Assembly (NCBI GenBank): GCA_020433835.1
Contig: JAGRBY010000259.1
Span: forward strand, 1 to 9,326
From: Anaerolineae bacterium
Lineage (GTDB): Bacteria > Chloroflexota > Anaerolineae > 4572-78 > J111
Reading direction: 5' to 3'
Length of the DNA stretch: 9,326 bases
Shown in pieces: positions 1 through 7,490 of this stretch (position 1 is the first letter of the stretch; each line of letters begins with the position of its first letter). A program made the position numbers and the translations under genes. The notes under the pieces were generated by a model that ran no database searches, had not been told where the DNA came from, and saw nothing but the letters and a program-made list of their open reading frames with translations.

Positions 1-839
1 CCGCCTTTGCGTTATCAACACCCTTCTTTTTTATTGATTTTTCAACGGCTTGGCGTAATATTCTATGGGAAGCCCGACCGGAACACCCTGCCTTTGAGAG
101 TTTATCTCCAATTGGCAATTTTGTTTGGTATGTCACGCAGGCCATTCCTGTGGTAATTTCGCCCTGGCAAGCGGGTTTAGTCATCGTTGCGATAATTCTG
201 TTGTGGTACAAACCTCAGCTCAAGCGGTTTTTGTTACTGATTTTTGCCTTCGTTTTTCTAACAGCAATTAGCCAATCAGGACTTCATTGGGATCGCTGGC
301 TTTTCCCTATCATGCCGATTTTAGCTCTGCTAGCCGCGTTTACCCTAACTACGGCGAGTCGTTGGCTTAGAAACCGCTTTGGTTGGGCATCAAAATTTCA
401 CTATGTATTGATTGTATTTATAACCTTAATAATATCGTACCCGCATATTGCGCAAATTAGTCAAATAAGTCATTATCAGACCCGGCCCGATACGCGTGTT
501 TTAGCTGGAATTTGGTTACTTGAGCACGTTAACCCCGATAGCTATGTGGTCTATGAAGAATACTCTATCCCTGCCGGACAGGGTAACTTTAAGGGCAAGC
601 GCTATTGGTCAGTTGCCGATTCGGGCTACTCGCTTGAGGATGCGTATCGCGGTGGGGTAGATTTTATCGTGGTCAGCAGTTTCATCTACGACCGCTATTT
701 AAGCGATGCTCAGCGATTTCCTGAAGAAACCAATTTCTACGTTGAGTTGTTCAAGCAAGCCGAATTAGCTCACGAGTTTAAACCTTCAAATAATGAACGC
801 GGGCCAACCATTAGAATTTATCGCTTGTTCTCATCTTGA
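1..839 (+). CDS. GT39/PMT-like membrane glycosyltransferase, C-terminal part
   Basis: The frame is open from the left edge (first full codon at base 3) to the TGA at 837-839, giving 278 visible residues, so the gene begins outside the window. A GTG at 150 is in frame but lies inside a continuous conserved-looking segment and is not the start. Visible features are a motif TPFFFIDF near the left edge, typical of the extracytoplasmic loop in dolichyl/polyprenyl-phosphate-sugar:acceptor transferases of Chloroflexota-like genomes. Several hydrophobic segments follow, with an HWDRWLFPIMPILALLAAF stretch matching the 'H-x-R-Y-L-L-P-x-x-P' loop of GT39/PMT proteins. A soluble C-terminal tail ends with a beta/alpha domain (GGVDFIVVSS). 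Family role: transfer of a sugar from a polyprenyl-phosphate donor on the outer face of the membrane. It ends 24 bases before the next glycosyltransferase. This gene looks AT-richer than the genes after it. Specific substrate unknown. Confidence 0.8.
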   Translation, partial: AFALSTPFFFIDFSTAWRNILWEARPEHPAFESLSPIGNFVWYVTQAIPVVISPWQAGLVIVAIILLWYKPQLKRFLLLIFAFVFLTAISQSGLHWDRWLFPIMPILALLAAFTLTTASRWLRNRFGWASKFHYVLIVFITLIISYPHIAQISQISHYQTRPDTRVLAGIWLLEHVNPDSYVVYEEYSIPAGQGNFKGKRYWSVADSGYSLEDAYRGGVDFIVVSSFIYDRYLSDAQRFPEETNFYVELFKQAELAHEFKPSNNERGPTIRIYRLFSS

Positions 840-849
840 TCAAGCTGCG

Positions 850-856
850 GGTGGAG
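850..856 (+). promoter_or_regulatory. Possible ribosome binding site for the TTG start at 864
   Basis: GGTGGAG lies 7 bases before TTG 864, a good spacing. The competing sites are AAGG at 875-878, which is 3 bases before ATG 882 and 9 before ATG 888. The choice among the three starts changes only a non-conserved N-terminal tail. Confidence 0.35.
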
Positions 857-863
857 CCGGCCA

Positions 864-1838
864 TTGCAGCAATTAAGGCTGATGGCAATGAGAGGTCATG
901 TGCAACAAACAAATAAGCCTGATATTACGCCCTTAAATGCAAATACAAATCAACCTCTATGGTCAGTTATGATTCCCACCTACAACTGCGCCGATTACCT
1001 GCGTTTGACTTTGACCGGCGTATTGGCCCAAGACCCCGGCCCGGATCAGATGCAGATCGAAGTGGTTGACGATGGTTCAACCAAGGATGATCCGGAGGCG
1101 GTTGTCCGTGAGTTAGGGTCGGGGCGCGTGCAGTTTTATCGACAACCGCACAATGTAGGGGCCATCGCCAACTTTAACACCTGTGTCCAGCGTTCGCGGG
1201 GTAAACTCGTTCACCTGCTGCATGGCGATGACCTGGTACACGCTGGTTTTTATCGCCAACTTGAGGCACCGTTCCTCGAAAATGAAGCGGTTGGCGCGGC
1301 CTTTTGCCGATTTAATTACATGGATGAACACGGAAATCATCGGTTAACGACTCGACCGCTAAAACCCAGTTCAGGCATCCTCACGCATGCTTTACCACTT
1401 TTGGCGGTCTCTAATCGCATAGGCACACCTTCCATTGTTGTCCGGCGGCAGGTTTACGAAACGATTGGCGGCTATAATCATCAGCTATTTCATTCAGCCG
1501 ATTGGGAGATGTGGGTCAGAATTGCCTCGCAATATGCCATCTGGTATGAAACCGAGGCCCTGGCGTCGTACCGGGTTCATTCGCAGTCGGATACATCGCG
1601 CTTGTTCAACACCGGAGCCAACATGCAGGATCGGCGCAATTGTATTGCGGCCTGCCGTCAATACCTGCCGCCCCGCCAGGCGAATCACCTCACGCGCAAA
1701 GCCTTGGGCTATTCGGGGCTGTACGGCTTGCGGTTGGCGTCTCGATTGGCCCGAACTGGTCGGTGGCAAACGTCGTGGGTGCAGTTGCGTGAAGCAACCA
1801 TCTGTCTACTTAAATCATTTCAACCCCGCCCTGCCTAA
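864..1838 (+). CDS. Family 2 (GT-A) glycosyltransferase
   Basis: This cytoplasmic, inverting GT-A enzyme is expected to add a sugar from a nucleotide donor to a lipid-linked oligosaccharide. Residues about 33-70 give the first beta strand and nucleotide-binding part (WSVMIPTYNCADYL, then VVDDGST at 68-74). HGDD at 120-123 is the DxD-type metal/nucleotide site. An ADWEMW segment near 212-217 fits the region carrying the catalytic base. The length (324 residues) is normal for the family, with a C-terminal helical tail rich in Arg. The start is uncertain: TTG 864 has the best Shine-Dalgarno, while ATG 882 and ATG 888 lie in frame; the first 30 residues are not part of the domain. The stop is 3 bases before the next GT2, implying translational coupling. 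Acceptor and sugar cannot be read from the sequence. Confidence 0.9.
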   Translation: MQQLRLMAMRGHVQQTNKPDITPLNANTNQPLWSVMIPTYNCADYLRLTLTGVLAQDPGPDQMQIEVVDDGSTKDDPEAVVRELGSGRVQFYRQPHNVGAIANFNTCVQRSRGKLVHLLHGDDLVHAGFYRQLEAPFLENEAVGAAFCRFNYMDEHGNHRLTTRPLKPSSGILTHALPLLAVSNRIGTPSIVVRRQVYETIGGYNHQLFHSADWEMWVRIASQYAIWYETEALASYRVHSQSDTSRLFNTGANMQDRRNCIAACRQYLPPRQANHLTRKALGYSGLYGLRLASRLARTGRWQTSWVQLREATICLLKSFQPRPA

Positions 1839-1841
1839 GCG

Positions 1842-2759
1842 ATGAAAGTTTCCGTTCTCGTCGGCTCCCGTAATCGACCGGATGTTTTGCGGCGTTGTGT
1901 AGCCACTGCCCTCAATCAAGATTATTCCGATTTACAAATTCTCGTTCTCGACGACCATTCCGACCGGTATCGGCTCGATGAAATAATCCAGGCCGAGTTC
2001 CATGATCCCCGCTTACGCTGTTTTCGATCTGAGCAGCCGTTGGGAGTAGCCGGTGGTCGCAATTTCTTGATGCAACAAGCGAGCGGCGACATTTTTTGCG
2101 TGATTGACGACGATGCCTGCTTTGCTCAAACTGACGCTGTATCTCGTCTAGTTGAAACGTTTGATGCTCATTCTCGTGTCGGTATTCTGGCCTTCAAAAT
2201 TATCAATCACGTCAATAACAAAACGGATCTGCGGCTGCCGTTTAATCGTCGTCAACGCCGTAAAAACCCACGCATTATGACCCAAGCCGGCTTGGTTTCC
2301 TATTTCGTCGGGACCGGCCATGCGATTCGACGCTGCGTCATTGAGCGCTGCGGCAGTTATCGCGCCGATTTGATGTATGGCGAGGAAGAGCTTGATCTCT
2401 CTTACCAGGCCATCGAGCAAGGGTTTGAAATTTTGTACGTGCCGGAGATTGCCGTGCTGCACTATCCTCAGCCTTCGGTCGTTACGCGGCAGAAGGGATA
2501 TCGTCACCAAGAGTTGTACTACCATGTGCGCAACCGTTTTTTTCTGGCCTATAAATATTTACCGGCGCGATACATTCCCAGCTATCTCAGCGTTTGGTTG
2601 ATCACGTACGGTTTTTCAGCCGCGAAATCGGCGGCTTTGGGCGAATACTGCGGCGGTATCGCCGCCGGGTTTAAACTGCTGCGCCAACTTAAACGCACAC
2701 CCTTGAGTCGCCAGGCGATAGCTTACCTTGCGGCCCATCACGGCCGATTGTGGTATTGA
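1842..2759 (+). CDS. Family 2 (GT-A) glycosyltransferase, rhamnosyltransferase-like
   Basis: A 305-residue GT-A glycosyltransferase starting at ATG 1842, three bases after the previous stop and without an obvious Shine-Dalgarno, so probably translated by coupling. The fold signature is clear: VSVLVGSRNRPDVLRRCV at the N terminus, VLDDHSD at 35-41 binding the nucleotide, GVAGGRN at 68-74, and IDDD at 88-91 as the DxD metal site. YGEEELDLSYQ at 179-189 carries the acidic residues expected of the catalytic base, and VLHYPQPS near 205-212 contains the C-terminal His often seen in this subgroup. The pattern resembles 'GT2_RfbF/WfbF-like' or mycofactocin-type GT2 enzymes, which often transfer rhamnose or related sugars, but the sugar is a guess. 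The C-terminal 80 residues look amphipathic, suggesting membrane association. Sits in the middle of the plus-strand polysaccharide operon. Confidence 0.9.
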   Translation: MKVSVLVGSRNRPDVLRRCVATALNQDYSDLQILVLDDHSDRYRLDEIIQAEFHDPRLRCFRSEQPLGVAGGRNFLMQQASGDIFCVIDDDACFAQTDAVSRLVETFDAHSRVGILAFKIINHVNNKTDLRLPFNRRQRRKNPRIMTQAGLVSYFVGTGHAIRRCVIERCGSYRADLMYGEEELDLSYQAIEQGFEILYVPEIAVLHYPQPSVVTRQKGYRHQELYYHVRNRFFLAYKYLPARYIPSYLSVWLITYGFSAAKSAALGEYCGGIAAGFKLLRQLKRTPLSRQAIAYLAAHHGRLWY

Positions 2760-2761
2760 TT

Positions 2762-3763
2762 ATGACCGACAAACCGCTTATCAGCGTTATCATCCCCATT
2801 CATAATGAAGTTCGCGCCATCGAAACCACATTGGCGGCGATCCTCACCCAACACGATCTGCCCGGCCCGCTGGAAGTGCTGGCCGTCGACGGCAACTCGA
2901 CCGATGGTACACGTCAGGTCATTATGGCGCTGCAGACGCGCTACAGCGGCCTCCGGCTCATCGACAATCCGCAGCAGACCACGTCGGCGGCGCTTAATCG
3001 AGGTATTCGTCAGGCCCAGGGTGACTATATCCTTCGCGTCGATGCCCGCACCATCATCGCCCCCGATTATATCCGGCGCTGTGTCGAGCTGCTGGACTCG
3101 ACCGGAGCGGCCAACGTCGGCGGGCGAATGCAGCCGGTCGGCCACAATATTGTCAGCCGAACGGTGGCTCTTAGCACCACGTCGCGTTTTGGTATGGGTG
3201 ACTCCAAGTTTCATTACGATGCCCGTGAGCAGTGGGTCGATACGGTCTATATGGGGGCTTTTCGCCGTGAGGTTTTTGAGCAGGCCGGCTTGTTTGATGA
3301 GGAACTTATCCGCAACCAGGATTACGAACTCAACATTCGCATCCGTAAGTCCGGCGGTAAGATTCTGCTAAGCCCGGCGCTTGTCTCTTTTTACACGCCG
3401 CGCGATTCTATTCCGGCGCTGTGGCGGCAGTATTTTCAATATGGTCGCTGGAAAGTGCGCACCCTACAAAAGCATCCCGACTCGCTGCGTTGGCGGCAAG
3501 CTGTTCCGCCGCTGTTTGTGGGGGCGGTACTTGGCAGTGCTGTCATCGGCCTGCTGTGGCGCTGCGTGCGCTGGCTTTTTATATGTCTGACCGGCAGTTA
3601 CTTGCTTGCAAATTGTGTTGCCAGTACAATAGCAGCCAGGCGTGGTGGTTGGTCTATGTTGCCTCTGCTGCCGATTGTCTTTGCTACCATCCACTTTGCC
3701 TGGGGCCTGGGCTTTTGGTATGGCCTGCTCTTGACCGTTGTTTCAACCAAGCGTCCTCATTAA
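2762..3763 (+). CDS. ExoA-like GT2 glycosyltransferase with C-terminal membrane segments
   Basis: A 333-residue protein from ATG 2762. The frame is open to a GTG at 2750 that overlaps the previous gene by 10 bases, but ATG 2762, two bases after that gene's TGA, begins a typical MTDKPLISVIIPIHNE N terminus. GT-A features in ATG numbering: AVDGNSTDGT near 41-50, RVDAR at 92-96 as the DxD site, YMGAFRR near 163-169, NQDYELNIRIRK at 185-196 for the catalytic acid, and QYGRW near 225-229 matching the Q-x-x-R-W motif of processive or ExoA-type enzymes. Two to three hydrophobic helices follow from about residue 250 to 327. This matches the succinoglycan ExoA-like architecture, in which the enzyme is membrane-bound and elongates a lipid-linked repeat unit. 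The symbol exoA is not assigned because linkage specificity cannot be seen. Confidence 0.88.
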   Translation: MTDKPLISVIIPIHNEVRAIETTLAAILTQHDLPGPLEVLAVDGNSTDGTRQVIMALQTRYSGLRLIDNPQQTTSAALNRGIRQAQGDYILRVDARTIIAPDYIRRCVELLDSTGAANVGGRMQPVGHNIVSRTVALSTTSRFGMGDSKFHYDAREQWVDTVYMGAFRREVFEQAGLFDEELIRNQDYELNIRIRKSGGKILLSPALVSFYTPRDSIPALWRQYFQYGRWKVRTLQKHPDSLRWRQAVPPLFVGAVLGSAVIGLLWRCVRWLFICLTGSYLLANCVASTIAARRGGWSMLPLLPIVFATIHFAWGLGFWYGLLLTVVSTKRPH

Positions 3764-3788
3764 ATGAAGGCGATAGCCACTCTGAGCT

Positions 3789-5234
3789 ATGGAAGAAAAA
3801 CTCGTTTTCAACGCAAACGTTTCTCGCACCAAATCCCGCTCATTGGCCATGCAGCCGGCTGAGCACAAAAATGTTCTGCTGACGGTAGACGGCATTCTCG
3901 TGGTGTTGGCCTTGATTATCGGCCTGTGGTTTGGAGCGCAGCGTTCCGATTGGAATTTCTCCCTTAACCTCATCCTCTCCTACAGCGGTTGGTTTATTAT
4001 CGTGACGGCGGTTTACTTTGTGTTGGCAACGGCCAACAATGCCTACCAACCCAAAGTCGCTTCCGATCCCGTGGCCAGTTTTGTGGCGATTTCAAAGACG
4101 GTGTTGCAAATTTTCGCCGTTTATCTTCTTATTTACGCCATGCTGCCGCCGTGGTCGCTGCCGCGCCACTTCATCGGCTTTTTTGCGCTGATCTCGCCCT
4201 TTTTGCTGGTCGGTTGGCGGCTGCTCTACAGTTGGGTTTTTAAGATGACGGTCTTTCAGCAGAAGGCTATCATTGTGGGGGCCGGATGGGCCGGCAAAAC
4301 CATCGCCAAAACCCTCAATGATTTCGCTCCGTCTCAATTTCAAGTGGTGGGCTTTGTCGATGACGATCAAACCAAGCAGCAAACCATCCTTGAAGGAGCG
4401 CCGGTTCTGGGGCCTGTTACCGCGCTGCCGGGTCTTGTTCAAACCAACGGTATCACCGACGTTGTGCTGGCGATCACCCGCGACGTGCCGGGCCATATCT
4501 TATCGAGCTTGATGACCTGTTACGAAACCAACGTTCGTATTTCGACTATGTCGGAACTGTACGAGTGGCTAACCGACCGCGTCCCGGTTGAACATATCGG
4601 CGATAACTGGTTTGTGGCTTTGCCGCTCAGCAGCCGCAATCAGACGCTGGCTTATCGTATTGCTAAGCGCCTGATGGATATCGTTATTTCAGCAGTAGGC
4701 TTGCTTGTTTTATTTCCGATACTTGTGGTAGCCGGGCTAGTGATTAAATTGAGTTCACCGGGACCCGCTCTTTACTACCAAAAGCGGGTAGGACGTGGCG
4801 GCTTTGTCTTCGAGTTGATCAAACTGCGCTCGATGGTGGTTGATGCTGAAAAGGATGGCGTGGCTAAGTGGGCCGATTCACACGATCCGCGCGTGACCAA
4901 AGTGGGTCGCTTTTTACGCCAGACCCGCCTCGATGAAGTGCCGCAGTTGTTCAACGTTCTGCGTGGCGAAATGAGCCTCATCGGCCCTCGCCCGGAGCGC
5001 CCGGAATTTGTGCAGGAACTTGAGCAGGAAATCCCCTTTTATCGCACCCGGCTGACGGTTAAACCCGGCCTCACCGGCTGGGCGCAGGTCAACTATGATT
5101 ATGGCCGCTCCACCGTCGATGCGTTGGAGAAGCTGCGCTACGACCTCTACTATATTAAGCACCAATCGATTCATCTGGATGTCGTCATCTTACTGAAGAC
5201 GATTAGCACGGTGCTGATGCTGCGAGGCACGTAG
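3789..5234 (+). CDS. Polyprenyl-phosphate sugar-1-phosphate transferase (initiating enzyme)
   Basis: A 481-residue integral membrane enzyme that would start repeat-unit assembly by moving a sugar-1-phosphate from a UDP-sugar to undecaprenyl phosphate. The N-terminal part has four hydrophobic segments (about 30-50, 63-82, 101-119, 127-148). A Rossmann-like CoA-binding/PF13727 domain follows with GAGWAGK at 164-170 and VVGFVDDD at 186-193. The C-terminal PF02397 sugar-transferase domain begins near 290 with a membrane-inserted helix (about 297-320). It keeps the catalytic Asp-Glu pair (RLDEVPQL, D382/E383), the PRPERPEF motif at 400-407 and KPGLTGWAQV at 425-434. Length and layout match full-size WbaP/CpsE-type PHPT proteins (TIGR03025-like), not the short PglC type. 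It starts at ATG 3789, 25 bases after the upstream stop, with only a weak GAG nearby as Shine-Dalgarno. Last gene of the plus-strand unit. Sugar specificity (Glc, Gal or GlcNAc-type) is not readable. Confidence 0.95.
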   Translation: MEEKLVFNANVSRTKSRSLAMQPAEHKNVLLTVDGILVVLALIIGLWFGAQRSDWNFSLNLILSYSGWFIIVTAVYFVLATANNAYQPKVASDPVASFVAISKTVLQIFAVYLLIYAMLPPWSLPRHFIGFFALISPFLLVGWRLLYSWVFKMTVFQQKAIIVGAGWAGKTIAKTLNDFAPSQFQVVGFVDDDQTKQQTILEGAPVLGPVTALPGLVQTNGITDVVLAITRDVPGHILSSLMTCYETNVRISTMSELYEWLTDRVPVEHIGDNWFVALPLSSRNQTLAYRIAKRLMDIVISAVGLLVLFPILVVAGLVIKLSSPGPALYYQKRVGRGGFVFELIKLRSMVVDAEKDGVAKWADSHDPRVTKVGRFLRQTRLDEVPQLFNVLRGEMSLIGPRPERPEFVQELEQEIPFYRTRLTVKPGLTGWAQVNYDYGRSTVDALEKLRYDLYYIKHQSIHLDVVILLKTISTVLMLRGT

Positions 5235-5260
5235 CACAAACTCGCCCCTCTTCTGCCCCA

Positions 5261-6043
5261 TTATAGCTTTGGCCCCTGGTCTATCCGGGAAGCCGCTCTA
5301 AAAAATAGCCCAAAAATAACCAAATACAGTACCAACAGAAAGATATAAAAACCGGCTCGACCAAATAGAAACGGTTTGTTAGCCGCCAGCCGGGTTAACA
5401 ACGTTTGCAGTGTTGTTTCAGCCGGGCCATTATAATGAAGGGTAAAGCCGATGTCGAACGTTTCGAGCACGTTTGTGGCATGGTAGATCATCGGTAACCA
5501 GGCGTGATGGGCGAAAGCACGGGTTGGTGTTTCTGTTTCACCCGTCGGCAGCGTATTAGTCTGATAATTGGCCTGACCGAAGGGATACGTATCAGCGTAA
5601 CTGCTGCCGTAAATACCCATCGCCGTTTGGTCGGTCGATTGGCTGGTTACGATAAAGCAGTAAGCCCGATTGGCCGAATCATCGAGGGGTGGGAAGCGAA
5701 ACGGCTGCGGCTGCTCATCGACAATCGTGGCGTAATCGATGGCAATGGTGGTGATCGTCTGCTCGGACGTACAAGAGTCTTTCAGTTGGAAAAGGATCGT
5801 CCCATCCTCCCCAGCGCCCTGGTGTTGAAAAAACAGGTCGATGCGATCAAGGCCGGGATAATCGGCCTTAAACGCCTGCGAGACGTGGGCATTGCCGCTG
5901 AGCGTGTAGACAGCCGATGCATAGCGGGGGTGGTAGTAGACACTTTGCAATGTGGGTACCCGGGTTCCAAAAAAGAGATAAGCAACAAAGCCTATGCTAA
6001 GCACGATCAGGATTAAAACCAGAGGCCGGGCTAGTCGCTGCAC
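5261..6043 (-). CDS. Two-TM protein with extracytoplasmic beta-sandwich-like domain
   Basis: A 260-residue protein starting at GTG 6043, seven bases after the stop of the DUF2142-like gene and therefore co-transcribed. It has a signal-anchor helix at about 8-25, a beta-rich extracytoplasmic region at about 30-220, and a second helix at about 229-248 followed by a short basic tail. The central region reads as alternating strands (VSQAFKAD, LDRIDLFFQHQG, GTILFQLKDS, FRFPPLDDSANRAYCFIV). This pattern is the jelly-roll-like module I recognise from GT-C membrane proteins of Chloroflexota and cyanobacteria, where it is often fused or adjacent. Two cysteines (C91, C129) could form a disulfide. No catalytic motif is visible. 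Inference: a glycan-binding or accessory subunit for the neighbouring membrane protein. It converges on the sugar-transferase gene with 26 bases between stops. Confidence 0.75.
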   Translation of the reverse strand: MQRLARPLVLILIVLSIGFVAYLFFGTRVPTLQSVYYHPRYASAVYTLSGNAHVSQAFKADYPGLDRIDLFFQHQGAGEDGTILFQLKDSCTSEQTITTIAIDYATIVDEQPQPFRFPPLDDSANRAYCFIVTSQSTDQTAMGIYGSSYADTYPFGQANYQTNTLPTGETETPTRAFAHHAWLPMIYHATNVLETFDIGFTLHYNGPAETTLQTLLTRLAANKPFLFGRAGFYIFLLVLYLVIFGLFFRAASRIDQGPKL

Positions 6044-6050
6044 GTCTTCA

Positions 6051-7469
6051 TCAACCGTAAATATAGGGAATTAAGACAAAAGCTAAGGTAAATGTATCGA
6101 ACAGAAACAAAGCCGTTAACCACAGCGGCAGCGTCCATCGATAAAAGCGAGCCGGAATAAGCTGCTGGTAGCCCAGAAAAAAGTAAAGCGCCAAAGGCAG
6201 CAACGCCGGAAAGAAGTAGCGAGCCGGCGGCCCCCAACGCGTCGACTGCGTGGCAATGATGGGGGTGTAAACACTGATGAGCGCAAAGATCAAACTACAA
6301 AGCAAAACGAGCAAGATATCCTGTTGCTGTGAAGTCAGCGTCCGCCGCTGCTGACCGAGCTGCAGCAGATGGCGTCCCCCAAAGATCACAACCCCCAGGC
6401 CAACACCCAGGCAGACCAACCATACCACCCGGATGCCGGTGGCCAGCACCGGAATATTGGCCCAGCCAAACAGCCCCCAAAACGATAGAAACCCCCATTG
6501 AATAGTGTAAGCATAAACCGCCAGCGCCGCCGGGCTAAAGTAATTGCCGGTTACAACGGGCTGCTCGATAGCGATATCAAGGGTTGAAACAGCCCGCCCG
6601 CCGTCACCCACCTGAAACAGCACGATACTACCGATGAAAGCTATCGCGATGACAACCGGCAACAGTCCGGCCAATAAGCGCGGTTTCCAGTAAAAGCGGC
6701 GCGCTCCATAAAGTAGCAGCGCCACTCCCGTGGTGGGCAGAATAAAGAGTGATGTCGGCTTTGTTATCACGGCTGCGCCTAAAGCCAATGCCGTGATGAT
6801 GAGCCACGGCAGCGACGGCCCCTTACAGAAAATCTTCGCCAGCCCCAGAAAATATAAAGCGACCAACACCACAACCAGCACATCGCTGTTGATGGCCGTA
6901 TCAACGTGAAGATGCATCGGCAGAAAAACAAGAAATGAGGTGAGTCCCAGTGCGTACCGCATTTGGGCCGGGAAGATGGTTCGCCCAAAGAACCAACCAC
7001 AGACAACGGTCAGTGTGGTCAACAGTAATGAGACCAGGCGCATGATATAAACTTGTTGCACCAGAGATAAGTTCCGTATCAAGGCCGACAGAGGAGCCAT
7101 CAGCTGATGATAAACCAACGGATAATTACCGGCGATGATCAAACTGCCGGTGCTGGTGGGTGGATAATAATCAATAAACAAGTCGCTGCTGGGTTGATCG
7201 GGCCGGCGAGGAGCCTGCGGCGGGGCCAGCCGAGACAACTGCCACACCTGGAACGTTTGAAAGCTGGCGTGCATCTCAGGATGCATCGGCGTCGTTAAAT
7301 AAGCATCTCGGGTCGGCAACAGGCCCTCCTGGCCGATAAGCCGGATGGCCTCGAAATGGGCCGGTTCGTCGGGAGCCAGCCAGGGAGGGATAATCGCGAT
7401 ATAAATTAACCCTCTCACGATAATTAAGCCGATAAGCAGGGCCAGAATTTTGTAATTGTCGTGAAACAT
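6051..7469 (-). CDS. DUF2142-like polytopic membrane protein (GT-C fold candidate)
   Basis: A 472-residue protein starting at ATG 7469, 21 bases after the stop of the GT4-like gene. About ten to twelve hydrophobic helices are visible. After the first helix comes PPWLAPDEPAHFEA (28-41), the acidic first-loop motif of DUF2142/GT-C proteins, in which Asp/Glu is expected to be catalytic or metal-binding. It is followed by a long extracytoplasmic loop with GNYPLVYH (114-121). Further conserved-looking elements are NSD (194-196), SFWGLFGWANIPVL (329-342) and ARYFFPALLPLAL (416-428). Family knowledge: DUF2142 proteins are membrane proteins of polysaccharide loci, often presumed to use polyprenyl-phosphate sugars at the outer face; activity is mostly untested. 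The context, between a GT4 and a beta-sandwich membrane protein, supports a role in decorating or extending a surface glycan. An alternative is a GT39/GT83 relative. Confidence 0.82.
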   Translation of the reverse strand: MFHDNYKILALLIGLIIVRGLIYIAIIPPWLAPDEPAHFEAIRLIGQEGLLPTRDAYLTTPMHPEMHASFQTFQVWQLSRLAPPQAPRRPDQPSSDLFIDYYPPTSTGSLIIAGNYPLVYHQLMAPLSALIRNLSLVQQVYIMRLVSLLLTTLTVVCGWFFGRTIFPAQMRYALGLTSFLVFLPMHLHVDTAINSDVLVVVLVALYFLGLAKIFCKGPSLPWLIITALALGAAVITKPTSLFILPTTGVALLLYGARRFYWKPRLLAGLLPVVIAIAFIGSIVLFQVGDGGRAVSTLDIAIEQPVVTGNYFSPAALAVYAYTIQWGFLSFWGLFGWANIPVLATGIRVVWLVCLGVGLGVVIFGGRHLLQLGQQRRTLTSQQQDILLVLLCSLIFALISVYTPIIATQSTRWGPPARYFFPALLPLALYFFLGYQQLIPARFYRWTLPLWLTALFLFDTFTLAFVLIPYIYG

Positions 7470-7490
7470 GCCGCTTTTCGCAGGTCGCCT

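Noticed and set aside
835..844. CTTGATCAAG perfect palindrome over the stop of the first gene
   Set aside because: Ten bases only, no T-run and no GC stem; not a terminator and expected by chance.
2738..3214. A 158-codon minus-strand frame opposite the ExoA-like gene
   Set aside because: It overlaps conserved GT-A motifs of the plus-strand gene and shows only low-complexity shadow composition.
5504..6016. A 170-codon open frame on the plus strand opposite the beta-sandwich protein gene
   Set aside because: The minus-strand frame has a signal anchor, a C-terminal helix, and operon spacing to its neighbour; the plus frame has no ribosome binding site or recognisable domain.
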